Part shown: positions 38,915-49,076 of the stretch, in pieces
How the letters are laid out: every line of letters begins with the position of its first letter
How positions within the stretch are numbered: the first letter of the stretch is position 1
DNA from: Microvirga alba
GTDB lineage: Bacteria; Pseudomonadota; Alphaproteobacteria; Rhizobiales; Beijerinckiaceae
Direction of reading: 5' to 3'
Assembly: GCF_015694465.1 (NCBI RefSeq)
Contig: NZ_JADQDO010000002.1
Location: 620,001 to 684,000 of the forward strand
Length of the DNA: 64,000 nt
Notes under the pieces: generated by a model
Told to the model about the DNA's origin: nothing
Databases searched by the model: none
What the model saw: only the letters and a program-made list of their open reading frames with translations
Program-made: the position numbers and the translations under genes

Positions 38915-38930
38915 GAGGCTGCCCGCGTCC

Positions 38931-40496
38931 CTATTGAAAGACCAGAACCGCGAGCAAGCCCGCGATGATCCACAAGGCCAGTGTGCCCCAGCGATTGCCG
39001 CGCGCCTCGGCCCGGCCGATGGCGGTTAGACTCTCCTGATCGAGCGTCACGCCGTTGGCCGTCACGCCCTCCACTTGAGCCAGCACCCGCCCCGCGCGCA
39101 AGGCGAGGTCGGGCAGACCGGCGGCGACGCCGGCGAGCGTCCACAATCCCTGAGCCCCCTGCTCGACGCGGCCGATGGGGCCGAGATGGCGTTCCATCCA
39201 TTCGCGCACCACGGGCTCGGAGGTGGTCCACATGTCGAGTTTCGGATTGAGATTACGCGCCACGCCCTCCACCACGACCATGGTCTTCTGCAGCATGACG
39301 AGTTCGATGCGCGTCGCCATGTCGAAAAGCGAGGTGATCTCGAACAGCAGGGTCAACAGCTTGGCCATCGAAATCTCGTCGGCGCGGCGATCGTGGATCG
39401 GTTCGCCGATGGCGCGGATGGCCTGCGCGAAATCTTCCACCGAATGGTGCGGCGGCACGTAGCCCGCCTCGAAATGCACCTCCGCCACCCGGCGATAGTC
39501 CCGACGGATGAAGCCGAGGAGGATTTCCGCGAGAAAGCGGCGCTCCTTCATGCCGAGCCGGCCCATGATGCCGAAATCGACCGCGACGAGGCGGCCTTTC
39601 GCGTCCACGAACAGATTGCCGGGATGCATGTCCGCGTGGAAAAACCCGTCGCGGATGGCATGACGCAGGAAGGATTGAAGGACGGTGCGGGCCAGCTCGA
39701 CGCGGTCGAGGCCGGCATTTTCGATCGCCTTGAGATCGTTGAGGCGGATGCCGTCGATCCAGCTGATGGTCAAAACATCGCGGGCGGTCAGCGTCCATTC
39801 CGGCGTCGGAACGCGGAAATCGGCATCGTCCTTGGTGTTCTCGGCGAGTTCCGACATGGCGGCGGCTTCGAGGCGCAAATCCATCTCGACCGCGACGGAG
39901 CGGGCAAGCGTCTCCACGATTTCCATCGGCTTCAGGCGGCGCGCTTCCGGAACGACGCGCTCGAAGAGACGAGCCGCCGCGCGCATGGCCTGCAGGTCGC
40001 GGGCAAAGCCCGCGCGCACGCCGGGGCGCACCACCTTCACCGCGACGGTTTCCTCGCCCTCGGGTGTCTTGATGCGCGCCTTGTGGACCTGTGCGATGGA
40101 GGCGGCCGCGATCGGCTCGCTGAACTCCAGAAAGAGGTCGTCGATCGGGCGGCCCAAGGCCGCCTCGATGGTGCGCACCGCTTCCTCACGCGGGAAGGGC
40201 GGCATCCGGTCCTGCAATTGTTCGAGATCCAGCGCCGCCGCCACGCCGACGATGTCGGGGCGGGTCGCCAGGAACTGGCCGAACTTTACATAAGACGGGC
40301 CAAGCCTCGTCAGCGCTGCCGAGAGCCGCGCCGCGCCGTCACCCGCCTTGCGCCGCTCGATGACCCGGGCCAGCCGCAGGGTCAGCCGCGCGGAGGGCGG
40401 CAGCACGTTCGGATCGACGAGCGCGAGCGCGCCTTCGCGGGCCAGCACCCAGCCGGCGCGAAGATTGCGGGAGAGGTGGACGATGCTGCCGATCAC
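38931..40496 (-). CDS. ubiB: UbiB-family protein for ubiquinone synthesis
   Basis: Atypical kinase-like (ADCK/UbiB) ATPase needed for ubiquinone synthesis. 521 residues. The KxGQ motif is KFGQFLATRPD (71-81), the alanine-rich loop is AAASIAQVHKA, the catalytic-like segments are HADMHPGNLFVD and VDFGIMGRLG, and a C-terminal membrane helix (WGTLALWIIAGLLAVLVFQ) anchors it. It starts one base after the ubiE stop, so ubiE and ubiB are coupled. Confidence 0.97.
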   Translation of the reverse strand: MIGSIVHLSRNLRAGWVLAREGALALVDPNVLPPSARLTLRLARVIERRKAGDGAARLSAALTRLGPSYVKFGQFLATRPDIVGVAAALDLEQLQDRMPPFPREEAVRTIEAALGRPIDDLFLEFSEPIAAASIAQVHKARIKTPEGEETVAVKVVRPGVRAGFARDLQAMRAAARLFERVVPEARRLKPMEIVETLARSVAVEMDLRLEAAAMSELAENTKDDADFRVPTPEWTLTARDVLTISWIDGIRLNDLKAIENAGLDRVELARTVLQSFLRHAIRDGFFHADMHPGNLFVDAKGRLVAVDFGIMGRLGMKERRFLAEILLGFIRRDYRRVAEVHFEAGYVPPHHSVEDFAQAIRAIGEPIHDRRADEISMAKLLTLLFEITSLFDMATRIELVMLQKTMVVVEGVARNLNPKLDMWTTSEPVVREWMERHLGPIGRVEQGAQGLWTLAGVAAGLPDLALRAGRVLAQVEGVTANGVTLDQESLTAIGRAEARGNRWGTLALWIIAGLLAVLVFQ

Positions 40497-40497
40497 G

Positions 40498-41247
40498 TCA
40501 GATTTTCCAGCCGGAGTGGATATTGACGACGCCCGCGGTCAAGGCCCGGTGCGTGACACGCTTGAAACCCGCCTCCTCGATCATCCGCGCGAAGGCGGCG
40601 GGCGTCGGGAAGCGGCGGATCGACTCCACGAGATATTGGTAGGATTCCGCATCCCCCGTCACCATCTGGCCGATCTTCGGAATGACGTTGAAGGAATAGG
40701 CATCGTAGACCTTGTCGAGAAGCGGCACGTCCACCCTCGAGAATTCCAGGCACATGAAGCGGCCGCCGGGTTTCAGCACCCGATAAGCCTCTTTCAGCGC
40801 CTCATCGATGCGCGGCACGTTCCGAATGCCGAAGGCGATGGTGTAGGCGTCGAAACTCTTCGATTCGAACGGCAGGACCTCCGCATTGGCCTCGACGAAA
40901 TCGATGCGGCCGTCATAGCGGTGACCCGCCCGCTCGCGCCCGACATTGAGCATGTCGCCATTGATGTCGAGCACGGTGACATGGGTCTGCGGCCCGGCCG
41001 CGTCGAGAATGCGGAAGGCCACGTCCCCGGTGCCGCCGGCGACGTCCAGGTGCCGGAAGGGCCGGTCGCGCGGAGGCCGTAAGGATGTGACGAGGGTGTT
41101 CTTCCACAGGCGGTGGAGGCCCGCCGACATCAGGTCGTTCATGATGTCGTAGCGGCCCGCGACCGAGTGGAAGACCTCGTTGACGCGGCCCTGTTTCTCG
41201 GTCAACGGCACGGACTGGAACCCGAAATGGGTCTTTTCCTCGGTCAT
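40498..41247 (-). CDS. ubiE: Demethylmenaquinone/2-polyprenyl-6-methoxybenzoquinol C-methyltransferase
   Basis: SAM-dependent methyltransferase for ubiquinone (and menaquinone if made). 249 residues. The SAM motif is [13 protein letters not shown], and the UbiE signatures [30 protein letters not shown] and [10 protein letters not shown] are all present. The ATG at 41247 has GAGAG upstream; the longer frame to 41286 is not conserved. It is divergent from mutM with 96 bases between starts, a widely conserved arrangement. Confidence 0.97.
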   Translation of the reverse strand: MTEEKTHFGFQSVPLTEKQGRVNEVFHSVAGRYDIMNDLMSAGLHRLWKNTLVTSLRPPRDRPFRHLDVAGGTGDVAFRILDAAGPQTHVTVLDINGDMLNVGRERAGHRYDGRIDFVEANAEVLPFESKSFDAYTIAFGIRNVPRIDEALKEAYRVLKPGGRFMCLEFSRVDVPLLDKVYDAYSFNVIPKIGQMVTGDAESYQYLVESIRRFPTPAAFARMIEEAGFKRVTHRALTAGVVNIHSGWKI

Positions 41248-41343
41248 GACTCTCAAAACCTCTCGTCGCCTGTTACCGCGATCCATAGCGGAACCGCGCC
41301 CGGAAGGCTATGTAAACGGCCTGATCAACGACAGAGATGGTTG

Positions 41344-42225
41344 ATGCCCGAGCTGCCCGAAGTCGAAACCGTCCGCCGGGGCCTCGCGCCCGCCATGGTC
41401 GGCGCCCGCTTCACCAAGGTCGCCCAAAGGCGGCCCGATCTGCGCTTTCCCTTCCCCGACCGCTTCGCCAAAAGGCTCGAAGGGCAGGAGGTGACGGCGC
41501 TCAGCCGCCGGGCCAAGTATCTCTTGGCCGATCTCTCGTCCGGAGAGGTGCTGGTGATGCATCTGGGCATGTCCGGGCGTTTCCTCGTCACCAGGGATGG
41601 GTCCACCCGGGAGCCCGGCAGCTTCTATCAGACCTCGGGGGGTGAGAGCCCGCACGATCATGTGGTGTTTACCCTCTCGAACGGAGCCGTCGTCACCTAT
41701 AACGACACCCGCCGCTTCGGATTCATGGATCTGGTGCCCCGACCCGAGATCGCAACCTGCCGCCATTTCGCGAACATGGGGATCGAGCCTCTCGGGAACG
41801 AACTCTCAGGCGACACCATCGCCCGGCTCTTCATGGGCAAGCGTACGCCCTTGAAAGCCGCCCTTCTCGACCAGCGCCTGATCGCGGGCTTGGGCAATAT
41901 CTATGTGTGCGAGGCCCTGTTCCGGACCGGCCTGCACCCCGAAGCGCCCGCCGGATCGCTTGCGTCGAAGAAGGGCCTGCCGACGAAAAAGGCCCACCAC
42001 CTCGCCGAGATCATCCGCGACGTCCTGAACGAGGCGGTCGAGGCCGGGGGCTCCACTTTACGCGATCACGCGAAGGTCGACGGCACGCTCGGCTATTTCC
42101 AGCACCGCTTCCGCGTCTATGACCGGGAGGGCGAACCGTGCGTCACGCCGGGCTGCTCGGGGATTGTGACGCGCCTCGTGCAATCGGGCCGCTCTACCTT
42201 TTATTGTCCGAAATGCCAGAAATAG
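41344..42225 (+). CDS. mutM: Formamidopyrimidine-DNA glycosylase
   Basis: Removes 8-oxoguanine and other oxidised purines from DNA and cuts the abasic site. 293 residues. The catalytic N-terminal proline and glutamate are in [14 protein letters not shown], the conserved lysine is in [18 protein letters not shown] and DTRRFGF are the intercalation and recognition loops, and the zinc finger with four cysteines is at the C-terminus (EPCVTPGC and FYCPKC). The Fpg lysine-helix region is present, marking MutM rather than Nei. Confidence 0.98.
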   Translation: MPELPEVETVRRGLAPAMVGARFTKVAQRRPDLRFPFPDRFAKRLEGQEVTALSRRAKYLLADLSSGEVLVMHLGMSGRFLVTRDGSTREPGSFYQTSGGESPHDHVVFTLSNGAVVTYNDTRRFGFMDLVPRPEIATCRHFANMGIEPLGNELSGDTIARLFMGKRTPLKAALLDQRLIAGLGNIYVCEALFRTGLHPEAPAGSLASKKGLPTKKAHHLAEIIRDVLNEAVEAGGSTLRDHAKVDGTLGYFQHRFRVYDREGEPCVTPGCSGIVTRLVQSGRSTFYCPKCQK

Positions 42226-42246
42226 GGCCCATTGCCACAGCTAAGG

Positions 42247-42353
42247 CCTCATCCTGAGGAACCGTTCCGACAGGAATGGCGTCTCGAAGGAGGATCCCAG
42301 CGCCCTCTGAACCACTCCTTTGAGACGCCGCTTCGCGGCTCCTCGGGATGAGG
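42247..42353. repeat. Dispersed intergenic palindrome, copy 3
   Basis: Begins CCTCATCCTGAGGAA and ends CTCCTCGGGATGAGG; an inner segment GCGTCTCGAAGGAGG pairs with CTCCTTTGAGACGCC. It lies in the 353-base gap after mutM and belongs to the family at 19903-20015 and 34156-34259. The remaining 200 bases before the DUF2189 gene hold its promoter by position; nothing else is recognised. Confidence 0.85.
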
Positions 42354-42578
42354 GTTTGAGGCTCCCTCCTACGCTTTCGACGGAACCGGGCCGCAAAAGT
42401 CGTCGTTGCCAATATGTGATCGGCTTTCAGGCGACAGCTTGGCCCGAAAAGGGTACAATCACTTTCGTCGATATGCAGGTTGCGGCTCCGCGATAACAGC
42501 GGCCTTTTTTGGGGGCAATGGGCTCACTGCATCACGTAGGTCGTAACCGCTTGAACCTGTGTTCGGGAGGTGAATGCC

Positions 42579-43373
42579 ATGGCGAAACTCGACGCCATCG
42601 ACAATATCAACGCGCCGCTGGACGAGCCCATCGTGCGCAAGATCGGCGTCGCCGATCTCAAACAATCCCTCATGGAGGGGCTCGACGATTTCAAGGCGAT
42701 GCCGACGCACGCCTTCTTCATCGTCCTGATCTATCCGGTTCTCGGCCTTTTCCTGGCGCGCTACAGCTTCGGCTACAAGGTTCTGCCCCTGCTGTTCCCG
42801 CTCATGTCGGGCTTCGCGCTTCTCGGCCCCTTCGCCGCCCTCGGTCTTTATGAACTCAGCCGGCAGCGTGAAAGAGGAGAGGTCTTCTCCTGGACCGCCG
42901 CTTCCGATGTGCTGAAGGGACCCAGCCTGGGGTCCATCGTGGCGCTCGGCGTGTGGCTCCTGGCAATCTTCCTGATGTGGATGGGCGCGGCGCAAGCGAT
43001 CTATAAGTCGGCGTTCGGCAATCACGTCCCGCAATCGCTCTCCATGTTCCTGCAGGACATCTTCCTGACCCGTCAGGGATGGGCGGTCATCATCGTCGGC
43101 AATCTGGCCGGCCTCGTCTTCAGCGCCGTGGTGCTGGCCATCAGCGTGGTCTCCTTCCCGATGCTCGTCGACCACCACGTCAGCTTGGGGACGGCCATTC
43201 AAACCTCGATCAGGGCGGTCATGGCCAATCCGGTCCCCATGGCGCTCTGGGCGCTGATCGTCGCGGCGGGTCTGTTCATCGGCTTCATCCCGCTGTTCTT
43301 CGGTCTCGCGGTAACGCTGCCGATCCTGGGCCATGCCACCTGGCACCTCTATCGCAAGCTCGTGGCGCAATAG
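42579..43373 (+). CDS. DUF2189-family membrane protein
   Basis: A 264-residue inner-membrane protein with six hydrophobic segments and the DUF2189 pattern: DLKQSLMEGLDDFKAMPTHAFF at the start, FALLGPFAALGLYELSRQRE after the second helix pair, and VSFPMLVDHH. Function is unknown. ATG 42579 is supported by GGGAGG eight bases upstream; a GTG at 42570 overlaps that site. In related genomes mutM is often followed more directly by enoyl-CoA hydratase, rpsT and dnaA, so this gene may be an insertion in that block. Confidence 0.85.
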   Translation: MAKLDAIDNINAPLDEPIVRKIGVADLKQSLMEGLDDFKAMPTHAFFIVLIYPVLGLFLARYSFGYKVLPLLFPLMSGFALLGPFAALGLYELSRQRERGEVFSWTAASDVLKGPSLGSIVALGVWLLAIFLMWMGAAQAIYKSAFGNHVPQSLSMFLQDIFLTRQGWAVIIVGNLAGLVFSAVVLAISVVSFPMLVDHHVSLGTAIQTSIRAVMANPVPMALWALIVAAGLFIGFIPLFFGLAVTLPILGHATWHLYRKLVAQ

Positions 43374-43495
43374 GACACGTGAAACAGCTCCCGCCGGCTC
43401 CTCGGCGGGGCTTTCATTTTCCGATGGTCGATTTTCCCTTGCCGAGCCTCGACGCCTCGCTTAACCGGTGAGCCCTTCATCGAGGGAGCGGCGGC

Positions 43496-44284
43496 ATGAC
43501 CTATGAAACCATGGCCTATGAAACGATTCTCGTCGAAACACGCGGCAAGGTGGGTCTCATCACCCTCAACCGGCCGCAGGCCCTGAACGCTCTCAATTCG
43601 ACCCTGCTCGGTGAGGTGAACCGGGCCCTCGACGCCTTCGAGGCGGATCACGGCATCGGCTGCATCGTCATCACCGGCTCGGACAAGGCCTTCGCCGCGG
43701 GCGCGGACATCAAGGAGATGGCGAGCCTCTCCTACCCGCAGATCTATTCCGACGATCAGTTTGCCGGCTGGGACCGGGTGGCGAACCGGCGCAAGCCCAT
43801 GATCGCGGCGGTGGCGGGCTTCGCGCTCGGCGGCGGCTGCGAATTCGCCATGATGTGTGATTTCATCATCGCCGCCGACAACGCCAAGTTCGGCCAGCCC
43901 GAGATCAAGCTCGGCGTCATGCCGGGCATGGGGGGCACCCAGCGCCTGACCCGCCTGATCGGGAAGGCCAAGGCCATGGAAATGTGCCTGACCGGTCGCC
44001 TGATGGGCGCCGAGGAAGCCGAACGCTCCGGCCTCGTCGCCCGCATCGTGCCGGTGGCGGACCTTCTGACCGAGGCCCTCAAGACGGCGGACACCATCGC
44101 CTCCATGTCCCTTCCCATCGCCATGATGACGAAGGAGACCATCAACCGCGCCGACGAAACCACGCTCAATGAAGGCATCCGCTTCGAGCGGCGGGTCTTC
44201 CACGCCATGTTCGCCACCGCCGACCAGAAGGAAGGCATGGCCGCCTTCGTCGAGAAGCGCGCGCCCCAATTTAAAGATCGCTAA
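43496..44284 (+). CDS. Enoyl-CoA hydratase
   Basis: Crotonase-fold enzyme that hydrates trans-2-enoyl-CoA in beta-oxidation. 262 residues. [11 protein letters not shown], the oxyanion-hole segment [31 protein letters not shown] (first catalytic Glu) and [20 protein letters not shown] (second catalytic Glu) are all intact, so it should be an active hydratase. The start at 43496 follows GGGAGC. It is followed three bases later by the TSUP gene, and rpsT lies further on. The substrate chain length is unknown. Confidence 0.95.
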   Translation: MTYETMAYETILVETRGKVGLITLNRPQALNALNSTLLGEVNRALDAFEADHGIGCIVITGSDKAFAAGADIKEMASLSYPQIYSDDQFAGWDRVANRRKPMIAAVAGFALGGGCEFAMMCDFIIAADNAKFGQPEIKLGVMPGMGGTQRLTRLIGKAKAMEMCLTGRLMGAEEAERSGLVARIVPVADLLTEALKTADTIASMSLPIAMMTKETINRADETTLNEGIRFERRVFHAMFATADQKEGMAAFVEKRAPQFKDR

Positions 44285-44287
44285 ATC

Positions 44288-45079
44288 GTGGCTGACCTTG
44301 GATTCGATATGATCGCGGCGCTGGCCGCGATCTCCCTGCTGGCCGGTTTCGTCGATTCCATCGCCGGGGGCGGCGGGCTTCTGACCCTGCCCGCCCTGCT
44401 TCTGGCCGGGCTCGATCCGGCGCACGCCATCGCCACGAATAAGGTGCAGGGATCCTTCGCCGCCGCTTCCGCCACTTATACCTTCGGCCGCAAGGGGTTG
44501 ATCGATTGGCGCGTGACCTGGCCTCTCGCGGCCATCGCTTTCATCAGCGGCATCGCCGGGGCGCTCAGCGTCCGGTTTCTGCCGCGCCCGGTGCTCGATG
44601 GCGTGATCCCGGTCCTGCTTATCGGGATCGCCCTGTTCTTCGCTCTCTCGCCCAAGGTGCGGGATACGGACGCCCATGCGCGCCTGACGGCGCTGACCTT
44701 CGGCCTCACCGTCCCGGTCGCCATCGGGTTCTATGATGGCATCTTCGGGCCGGGTGCCGGCTCCTTCTATATGCTCGCCTTCGTGACTCTCCTCGGCTAC
44801 GGGGTCGTGCGGGCGACCGCCCATACGAAACTGCTCAACCTGGCAAGCAATTGCGGCAGCCTCACCCTCTTTGCCGCGACCGGCATGGTGATCTGGCCGC
44901 TCGGCCTCGTGATGGCCGCAGGCTCGTTTATTGGGGCTCAGATCGGCTCGCATCTCGCCATGCGGCTCGGCTCCCGGATCATCCGGCCGCTGCTCGTCGT
45001 GGTGTCGAGTCTCATGGCCCTGAAGCTTCTTCTCGACCCGGCGAATCCCTGGCGGTTGGCTCTGAAGGCGCTTTTTTGA
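44288..45079 (+). CDS. TSUP-family (TauE/SafE) anion transporter
   Basis: A 263-residue inner-membrane transporter of the TSUP family, related to sulfite/sulfonate exporters. About seven to eight hydrophobic segments are visible; [27 protein letters not shown] and [17 protein letters not shown] are the two family repeats. The start is GTG at 44288, three bases after the enoyl-CoA hydratase stop, so they are likely co-transcribed. Substrate not assigned. Confidence 0.92.
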   Translation: MADLGFDMIAALAAISLLAGFVDSIAGGGGLLTLPALLLAGLDPAHAIATNKVQGSFAAASATYTFGRKGLIDWRVTWPLAAIAFISGIAGALSVRFLPRPVLDGVIPVLLIGIALFFALSPKVRDTDAHARLTALTFGLTVPVAIGFYDGIFGPGAGSFYMLAFVTLLGYGVVRATAHTKLLNLASNCGSLTLFAATGMVIWPLGLVMAAGSFIGAQIGSHLAMRLGSRIIRPLLVVVSSLMALKLLLDPANPWRLALKALF

Positions 45080-45099
45080 CGCGCAAAGGCAGGCCGCCG

Positions 45100-45128
45100 T
45101 TGACGTTCAACCTAGTCGCGTCTATAAG
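45100..45128 (+). promoter_or_regulatory. Predicted rpsT promoter
   Basis: TTGACG (45100-45105) and TATAAG (45123-45128) with 17-base spacing, about 120 bases upstream of rpsT in the 172-base gap. Close to the housekeeping sigma consensus. Confidence 0.7.
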
Positions 45129-45251
45129 CCGCCTCACACAAGCCTGCGCGTCCCGCGGGCTCTTCGGTTTCCATTCAATCAACCGATCGCCGCGAGTAGC
45201 TTCAACAAGCCCGGCTGGCCGCATCGGATTTTTAAAGAACGAGGATTGGCC

Positions 45252-45518
45252 ATGGCCAACACCGTGTCCGCCAAGAAGATGACCCGCAAGATCGCGAAGC
45301 GTACCGCGATCAACCGGAACCGTCGCAGCCGCATGCGCACCTTCGTCCGCAAGGTCGAAGAGGCGATCGCCGCCGGCAACCGCAACGAGGCCGTGGCTGC
45401 GCTTCGCGCCGCCGAGCCGGAGATGATGCGCGCCGCCCAGAAGGGCATCGTGCACGCCAACACGGCTTCGCGGAAGGTGTCGCGCCTGGCTCACCGCATC
45501 AAGGCTCTGAGCGCTTAA
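45252..45518 (+). CDS. rpsT: 30S ribosomal protein S20
   Basis: Primary 16S rRNA-binding ribosomal protein. 88 residues, very basic, helical: [61 protein letters not shown]. The ATG at 45252 has GAGGA six bases upstream; a TTG two codons earlier is rejected. It is followed by a strong terminator and then the dnaA upstream region, the rpsT-dnaA order common in Alphaproteobacteria. Confidence 0.98.
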   Translation: MANTVSAKKMTRKIAKRTAINRNRRSRMRTFVRKVEEAIAAGNRNEAVAALRAAEPEMMRAAQKGIVHANTASRKVSRLAHRIKALSA

Positions 45519-45551
45519 AAACGCCTCGACCCGTTGTCATCGAGACAGATC

Positions 45552-45578
45552 AAACCCGGCCTTCGAGCCGGGTTTTTT
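45552..45578 (+). terminator. Rho-independent terminator of rpsT
   Basis: The arms AAACCCGGC and GCCGGGTTT with loop CTTCGA, followed by further T residues (six in a row). It is 34 bases past the rpsT stop. Confidence 0.93.
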
Positions 45579-45610
45579 CATGCCCGCAACAGGATCGATA
45601 GCCGTCTCTT

Positions 45611-45619
45611 TTATCCACA
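45611..45619 (+). promoter_or_regulatory. Consensus DnaA box
   Basis: TTATCCACA, an exact match to the strong DnaA-binding consensus, 33 bases after the rpsT terminator and about 675 bases upstream of dnaA. Confidence 0.75.
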
Positions 45620-45738
45620 CGCCCCCTTGACTTCATGTGCCGATCTCGGGGTGCGGCAACTCTTACTCCGGCTTGAAAGCGCGCACAAAAATGACATATT
45701 TGTCAGAGGCTTAGCAGGCAAAGGTTCGCGAGGCATCG

Positions 45739-45847
45739 GAATCTGTCCCTAAAACCGCCCGAATCGCGCCTGAATCAAAGTTGCGGAAAAACTCTTTTTC
45801 CGACCCCTCGCGACCCCTTCGCGAAACTGTGAATCGGTTGAAGAGTC
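45739..45847. promoter_or_regulatory. Cluster of five GANTC (CcrM) sites
   Basis: GAATC at 45739, 45761, 45772 and 45831 and GAGTC at 45843. GANTC is expected about once in 256 bases, so five in 109 bases is a clear enrichment. In Caulobacter, methylation of such sites controls dnaA transcription. Confidence 0.7.
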
Positions 45848-46293
45848 AGGGCTTTCTCAGCTGACTTGAAAACCTGTGGACGAGCCTGTGGACCCGTCCA
45901 AGCGTGGCAGGAGCCGGAACCGGCGGTTGACCCGTGTTGCACCCCCCCCACCCCCTGTGTAAGGTCGCCTTACTTCAGCGGTCCGCCGCGAAGTCATCCA
46001 ATCAAGTGGCAAGGTATAGAGCTCATATACGGGGATAGGGCATTGTTTCACGCGTCTAGGAAGCAAGCGAAGAACATGCCCTTGGCCAAGAGTTCACTTG
46101 GAATAGCTTGAGAGGATGTTCTTGAGAGGTCTGCTCAGGACCGTCTCAACTTAAATGCAAAAACATAGTCTTGAGTAATTAGGGACGCCGGTTTGGGGCG
46201 ACCTGCGAGACGATTTTGTCTTTCGCGTTCAGAAACCGGTCGTGGCGCGAGATCCGGACCTCAAGGGGCCCGGTCTCGAAAAGGGGGATATTG

Positions 46294-47754
46294 ATGTCTG
46301 GCATCGCGGCTTCGAGTGAACAATCGGCTTCCGACGTGTGGGCGCGGGTGAAGCGCCGTCTGCGGGCGGAGCTGGGCGAGGATATCTTCGCCAGCTGGTT
46401 CGGACGCCTGGAGCTCGACACCATCGGCGATGGTTGCGCCTATCTGACGGTCCCCACCCGCTTCTTGAAGAGCTGGATCGAGTCTCATTATTCCGACCGG
46501 GTCCTTGCCGTGTACCGCGCCGAGACCGCACATGTGGAGCGGGTCAGCATCGGTGTGCGCAGCACCCTCGGCCGTGAGCCTGCTCCTGTTCGGCGCGCGC
46601 CCGAGGCTCCCCGGCCGAGCAATGTCACGACGCTGTCCGGAGCCGGCGTGCCGGCGGAGCAGAAATCCCTTTCCGCGCCGATTCAGTTCGACGAGCGCAA
46701 CGAAGCCTCCGATCTCGGCGGCGCCCCCCTCGATCAGCGCCTGACCTTCGACAGCTTCATCATCGGCCGCTCCAACGCCCTCGCCCATGCGGCGGCTGAC
46801 CGGGTCGCCCATCATCAGACCGGCCCTGCTCTCTACAACCCGCTCTATCTTCACGCGGGCGTCGGCTTAGGCAAAACACATCTTCTGCACGCCATCGGCC
46901 ACGAGGTGCGCGCGCAAGGCCGCCGGGTCATCTATCTGACCGCCGACCGCTTCATGTATGGCTTTGTCGCTTCCCTGAAGGCGCAGACGTCGCTCGCCTT
47001 CAAGGAGCGTCTTCGAGGCATCGACCTTCTGATCATCGACGACGTGCAGTTCATCCAGGGCAAGCAGATCCAGCAGGAATTCGGCCACACCCTGAACGCG
47101 CTCATCGACGCGGGCCGCCAGATCGTGGTCGCGGCGGACCGTCCGCCGGCGGATCTGGAGAGCCTGGACGAGCGCGTGCGTTCCCGCCTTGCCGGCGGTC
47201 TGGTGGTCGAGGTCGGTGCGCTGGACGAGGCCCTGCGCGCCTCGATCCTCACCACCCGCATCGAGGCCCTGAAGGGCGTTCACCCGACCTTTGAGGTTGG
47301 CCCCAACGTGGTGTCCTACGTCGCCCGCGCCATCACGGCGAATGGGCGCGACCTGGAAGGGGCCGTGAACCGGCTTCTGGCCCACGCCACGTTGACCAGT
47401 TCGGCGATCACGCTCGAGACCGCCGAGACCGCGATCCGCGATCTGGTGCGCAACCGCGAGCCGAAGCGGGTCAAGATCGAGGACATCCAGAAGCTCGTGG
47501 CCTCGCGCTACAACGTCTCCCGCTCGGACATCCTGTCCGAGCGCCGCACCGCCGCCGTGGTACGGCCGCGCCAGATCGCCATGTATCTGTCCAAGGTGCT
47601 CACGTTGCGCTCCCTGCCCGAGATCGGCCGCCGCTTCGGCGGGCGCGATCACACCACCGTTCTCCATGCTGTGCGCAAGATCGAGAAGGCGATCGGCGAG
47701 GATAACGCGCTGAGCGATGAGGTCGAACTCCTCAAGCGGATGCTGCAGGAATAA
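46294..47754 (+). CDS. dnaA: Chromosomal replication initiator DnaA
   Basis: AAA+ protein that binds DnaA boxes and melts the origin. 486 residues. Domain I (about 1-90) begins [17 protein letters not shown]; a variable linker follows; domain III has Walker [16 protein letters not shown] (around 189-203) and Walker [14 protein letters not shown]; domain IV ends [19 protein letters not shown], the DNA-binding signature. ATG 46294 is preceded by AAGGGGGA; the frame is open 78 bases upstream without conservation. dnaN follows after 158 bases on the same strand. Confidence 0.98.
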   Translation: MSGIAASSEQSASDVWARVKRRLRAELGEDIFASWFGRLELDTIGDGCAYLTVPTRFLKSWIESHYSDRVLAVYRAETAHVERVSIGVRSTLGREPAPVRRAPEAPRPSNVTTLSGAGVPAEQKSLSAPIQFDERNEASDLGGAPLDQRLTFDSFIIGRSNALAHAAADRVAHHQTGPALYNPLYLHAGVGLGKTHLLHAIGHEVRAQGRRVIYLTADRFMYGFVASLKAQTSLAFKERLRGIDLLIIDDVQFIQGKQIQQEFGHTLNALIDAGRQIVVAADRPPADLESLDERVRSRLAGGLVVEVGALDEALRASILTTRIEALKGVHPTFEVGPNVVSYVARAITANGRDLEGAVNRLLAHATLTSSAITLETAETAIRDLVRNREPKRVKIEDIQKLVASRYNVSRSDILSERRTAAVVRPRQIAMYLSKVLTLRSLPEIGRRFGGRDHTTVLHAVRKIEKAIGEDNALSDEVELLKRMLQE

Positions 47755-47912
47755 GGCCGCGACACAACCGCAAGTGACGGCTGTTGAGTAAAGTGAGGCG
47801 CGACCTTGCTTTCTCGGGCAACCTTAGCCAATCTTGCCGCCCCGCTTGATCGCCCGGCTCTCCCGCCGATGGTCGGTCGAGACAAAAATTCCAACGAAAA
47901 CGGTGTTGGGTT

Positions 47913-49031
47913 ATGAGAGTTACTGTCGAGCGCGCCGCCCTTCTGAAGGCGCTGGGCCATGTCCACCGCGTTGTCGAGCGCCGCAACACGATTCCGATCC
48001 TGTCGAACATTCTGCTGCGCGCGGAAGACGGTTCCTTGCGTCTCAAGGCGACCGACCTCGACATCGAGGTGACGGAGACCATTCCCGCCGACATCACCGA
48101 TGCGGGCTCGACCACGATCCCCGCCTACATGATCTACGACATCGTCCGCAAATTGCCGGATGGCGCGCAGGTCTCGCTCGAGATGACCGGCGACACGGGG
48201 CAGATGCAGATTCGTTCCGGCCGTTCGCGCTTCATGCTGCAGGCTCTGCCCGAGAGCGACTTCCCCGATCTCGCCGCCGGTGACCTGCCGCACAGCTTCG
48301 CGCTCCAGGCAGTCGATCTCAAGCGCCTGATCGAGAAGACGCAATTTGCGATCTCGACCGAGGAGACGCGCTATTACCTGAACGGCATCTACCTGCACAC
48401 GCTGGATGTCGGCGGCGCGACGATGCTGCGCGCGGTCGCGACCGATGGGCACCGTCTCGCCCGGGTCGAGATGGCCGCACCCATCGGCTCCGAGGGCATG
48501 CCGGGTGTGATCATCCCGCGCAAGGCGGTGGCCGAGATCGTCAAGCTGGTCGAGGACGGCAGCGAGAGCGTTACCATCGAATTGTCGTCGGCCAAGGTCC
48601 GCCTGACCTTCGACGGCGTGGTGCTGACCTCCAAGCTGATCGACGGGACCTTCCCCGATTACCAGCGCGTCATTCCAAGCGGAAACGACAAGCTGCTGAC
48701 CGTCGAGCGGGGCGATTTCGCGAAAGCCGTCGACCGCGTCTCCACCATCTCCTCCGAACGCGGTCGTGCGGTAAAACTCGCGCTCAATGAGGGCCGCCTG
48801 ACGCTCACCGTCAACAACCCGGATTCGGGCAGCGCGACGGAAGAGATCGAGGTCGATTACGATTCCGCGCCCATCGATATCGGTTTCAACGCCCGCTATC
48901 TCCTCGACATCACGTCCCAGCTCGATGGCGACACCGCCCTGTTCAAGCTCGCCGATCCCGGCTCGCCGACCATCGTGCAGGACCGCGAGGGCGCGCCCGC
49001 GCTCTACGTCCTGATGCCGATGCGGGTGTAA
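47913..49031 (+). CDS. dnaN: DNA polymerase III subunit beta (sliding clamp)
   Basis: Ring-shaped processivity clamp. 372 residues in the three-domain clamp fold. RNTIPILSNILL, ATDLDIEVT, ATDGHRLARVE and the C-terminal LYVLMPMRV are typical; the hydrophobic partner-binding pocket residues lie in the last domain. It follows dnaA on the plus strand. recF, the usual next gene, is not here but more than 30 kb away on the other strand. Confidence 0.98.
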   Translation: MRVTVERAALLKALGHVHRVVERRNTIPILSNILLRAEDGSLRLKATDLDIEVTETIPADITDAGSTTIPAYMIYDIVRKLPDGAQVSLEMTGDTGQMQIRSGRSRFMLQALPESDFPDLAAGDLPHSFALQAVDLKRLIEKTQFAISTEETRYYLNGIYLHTLDVGGATMLRAVATDGHRLARVEMAAPIGSEGMPGVIIPRKAVAEIVKLVEDGSESVTIELSSAKVRLTFDGVVLTSKLIDGTFPDYQRVIPSGNDKLLTVERGDFAKAVDRVSTISSERGRAVKLALNEGRLTLTVNNPDSGSATEEIEVDYDSAPIDIGFNARYLLDITSQLDGDTALFKLADPGSPTIVQDREGAPALYVLMPMRV

Positions 49032-49076
49032 GGTTCGGGTCCGGGATCCTTCCCCCAATCCTGCCCCTCGCCTGTC

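Larger units (their letters stand above)
45579..46293. other. dnaA upstream region, candidate replication origin
   Basis: A 715-base region without genes. A perfect DnaA box TTATCCACA lies at 45611-45619. Two partial boxes on the opposite strand keep the TCCACA core (45875-45883 and 45887-45895). Five GANTC sites fall within 45739-45847. A small AT-rich hairpin (CGGAAAAA and TTTTTCCG, 45784-45802) sits among them, and a run of C residues is at about 45942-45954. This combination suits either an origin or a CcrM-controlled dnaA promoter; in several Alphaproteobacteria the origin lies elsewhere (near hemE), so the call is tentative. Confidence 0.55.

Noticed and set aside
19903..42353. CRISPR array formed by the repeated palindromes
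   Set aside because: Copies are single, kilobases apart, palindromic and not separated by regular spacers; no cas genes.
45942..45954. C-rich run as a phase-variable tract
   Set aside because: It is interrupted by an A and lies outside any gene or core promoter element I can define; it may simply be low-complexity sequence.
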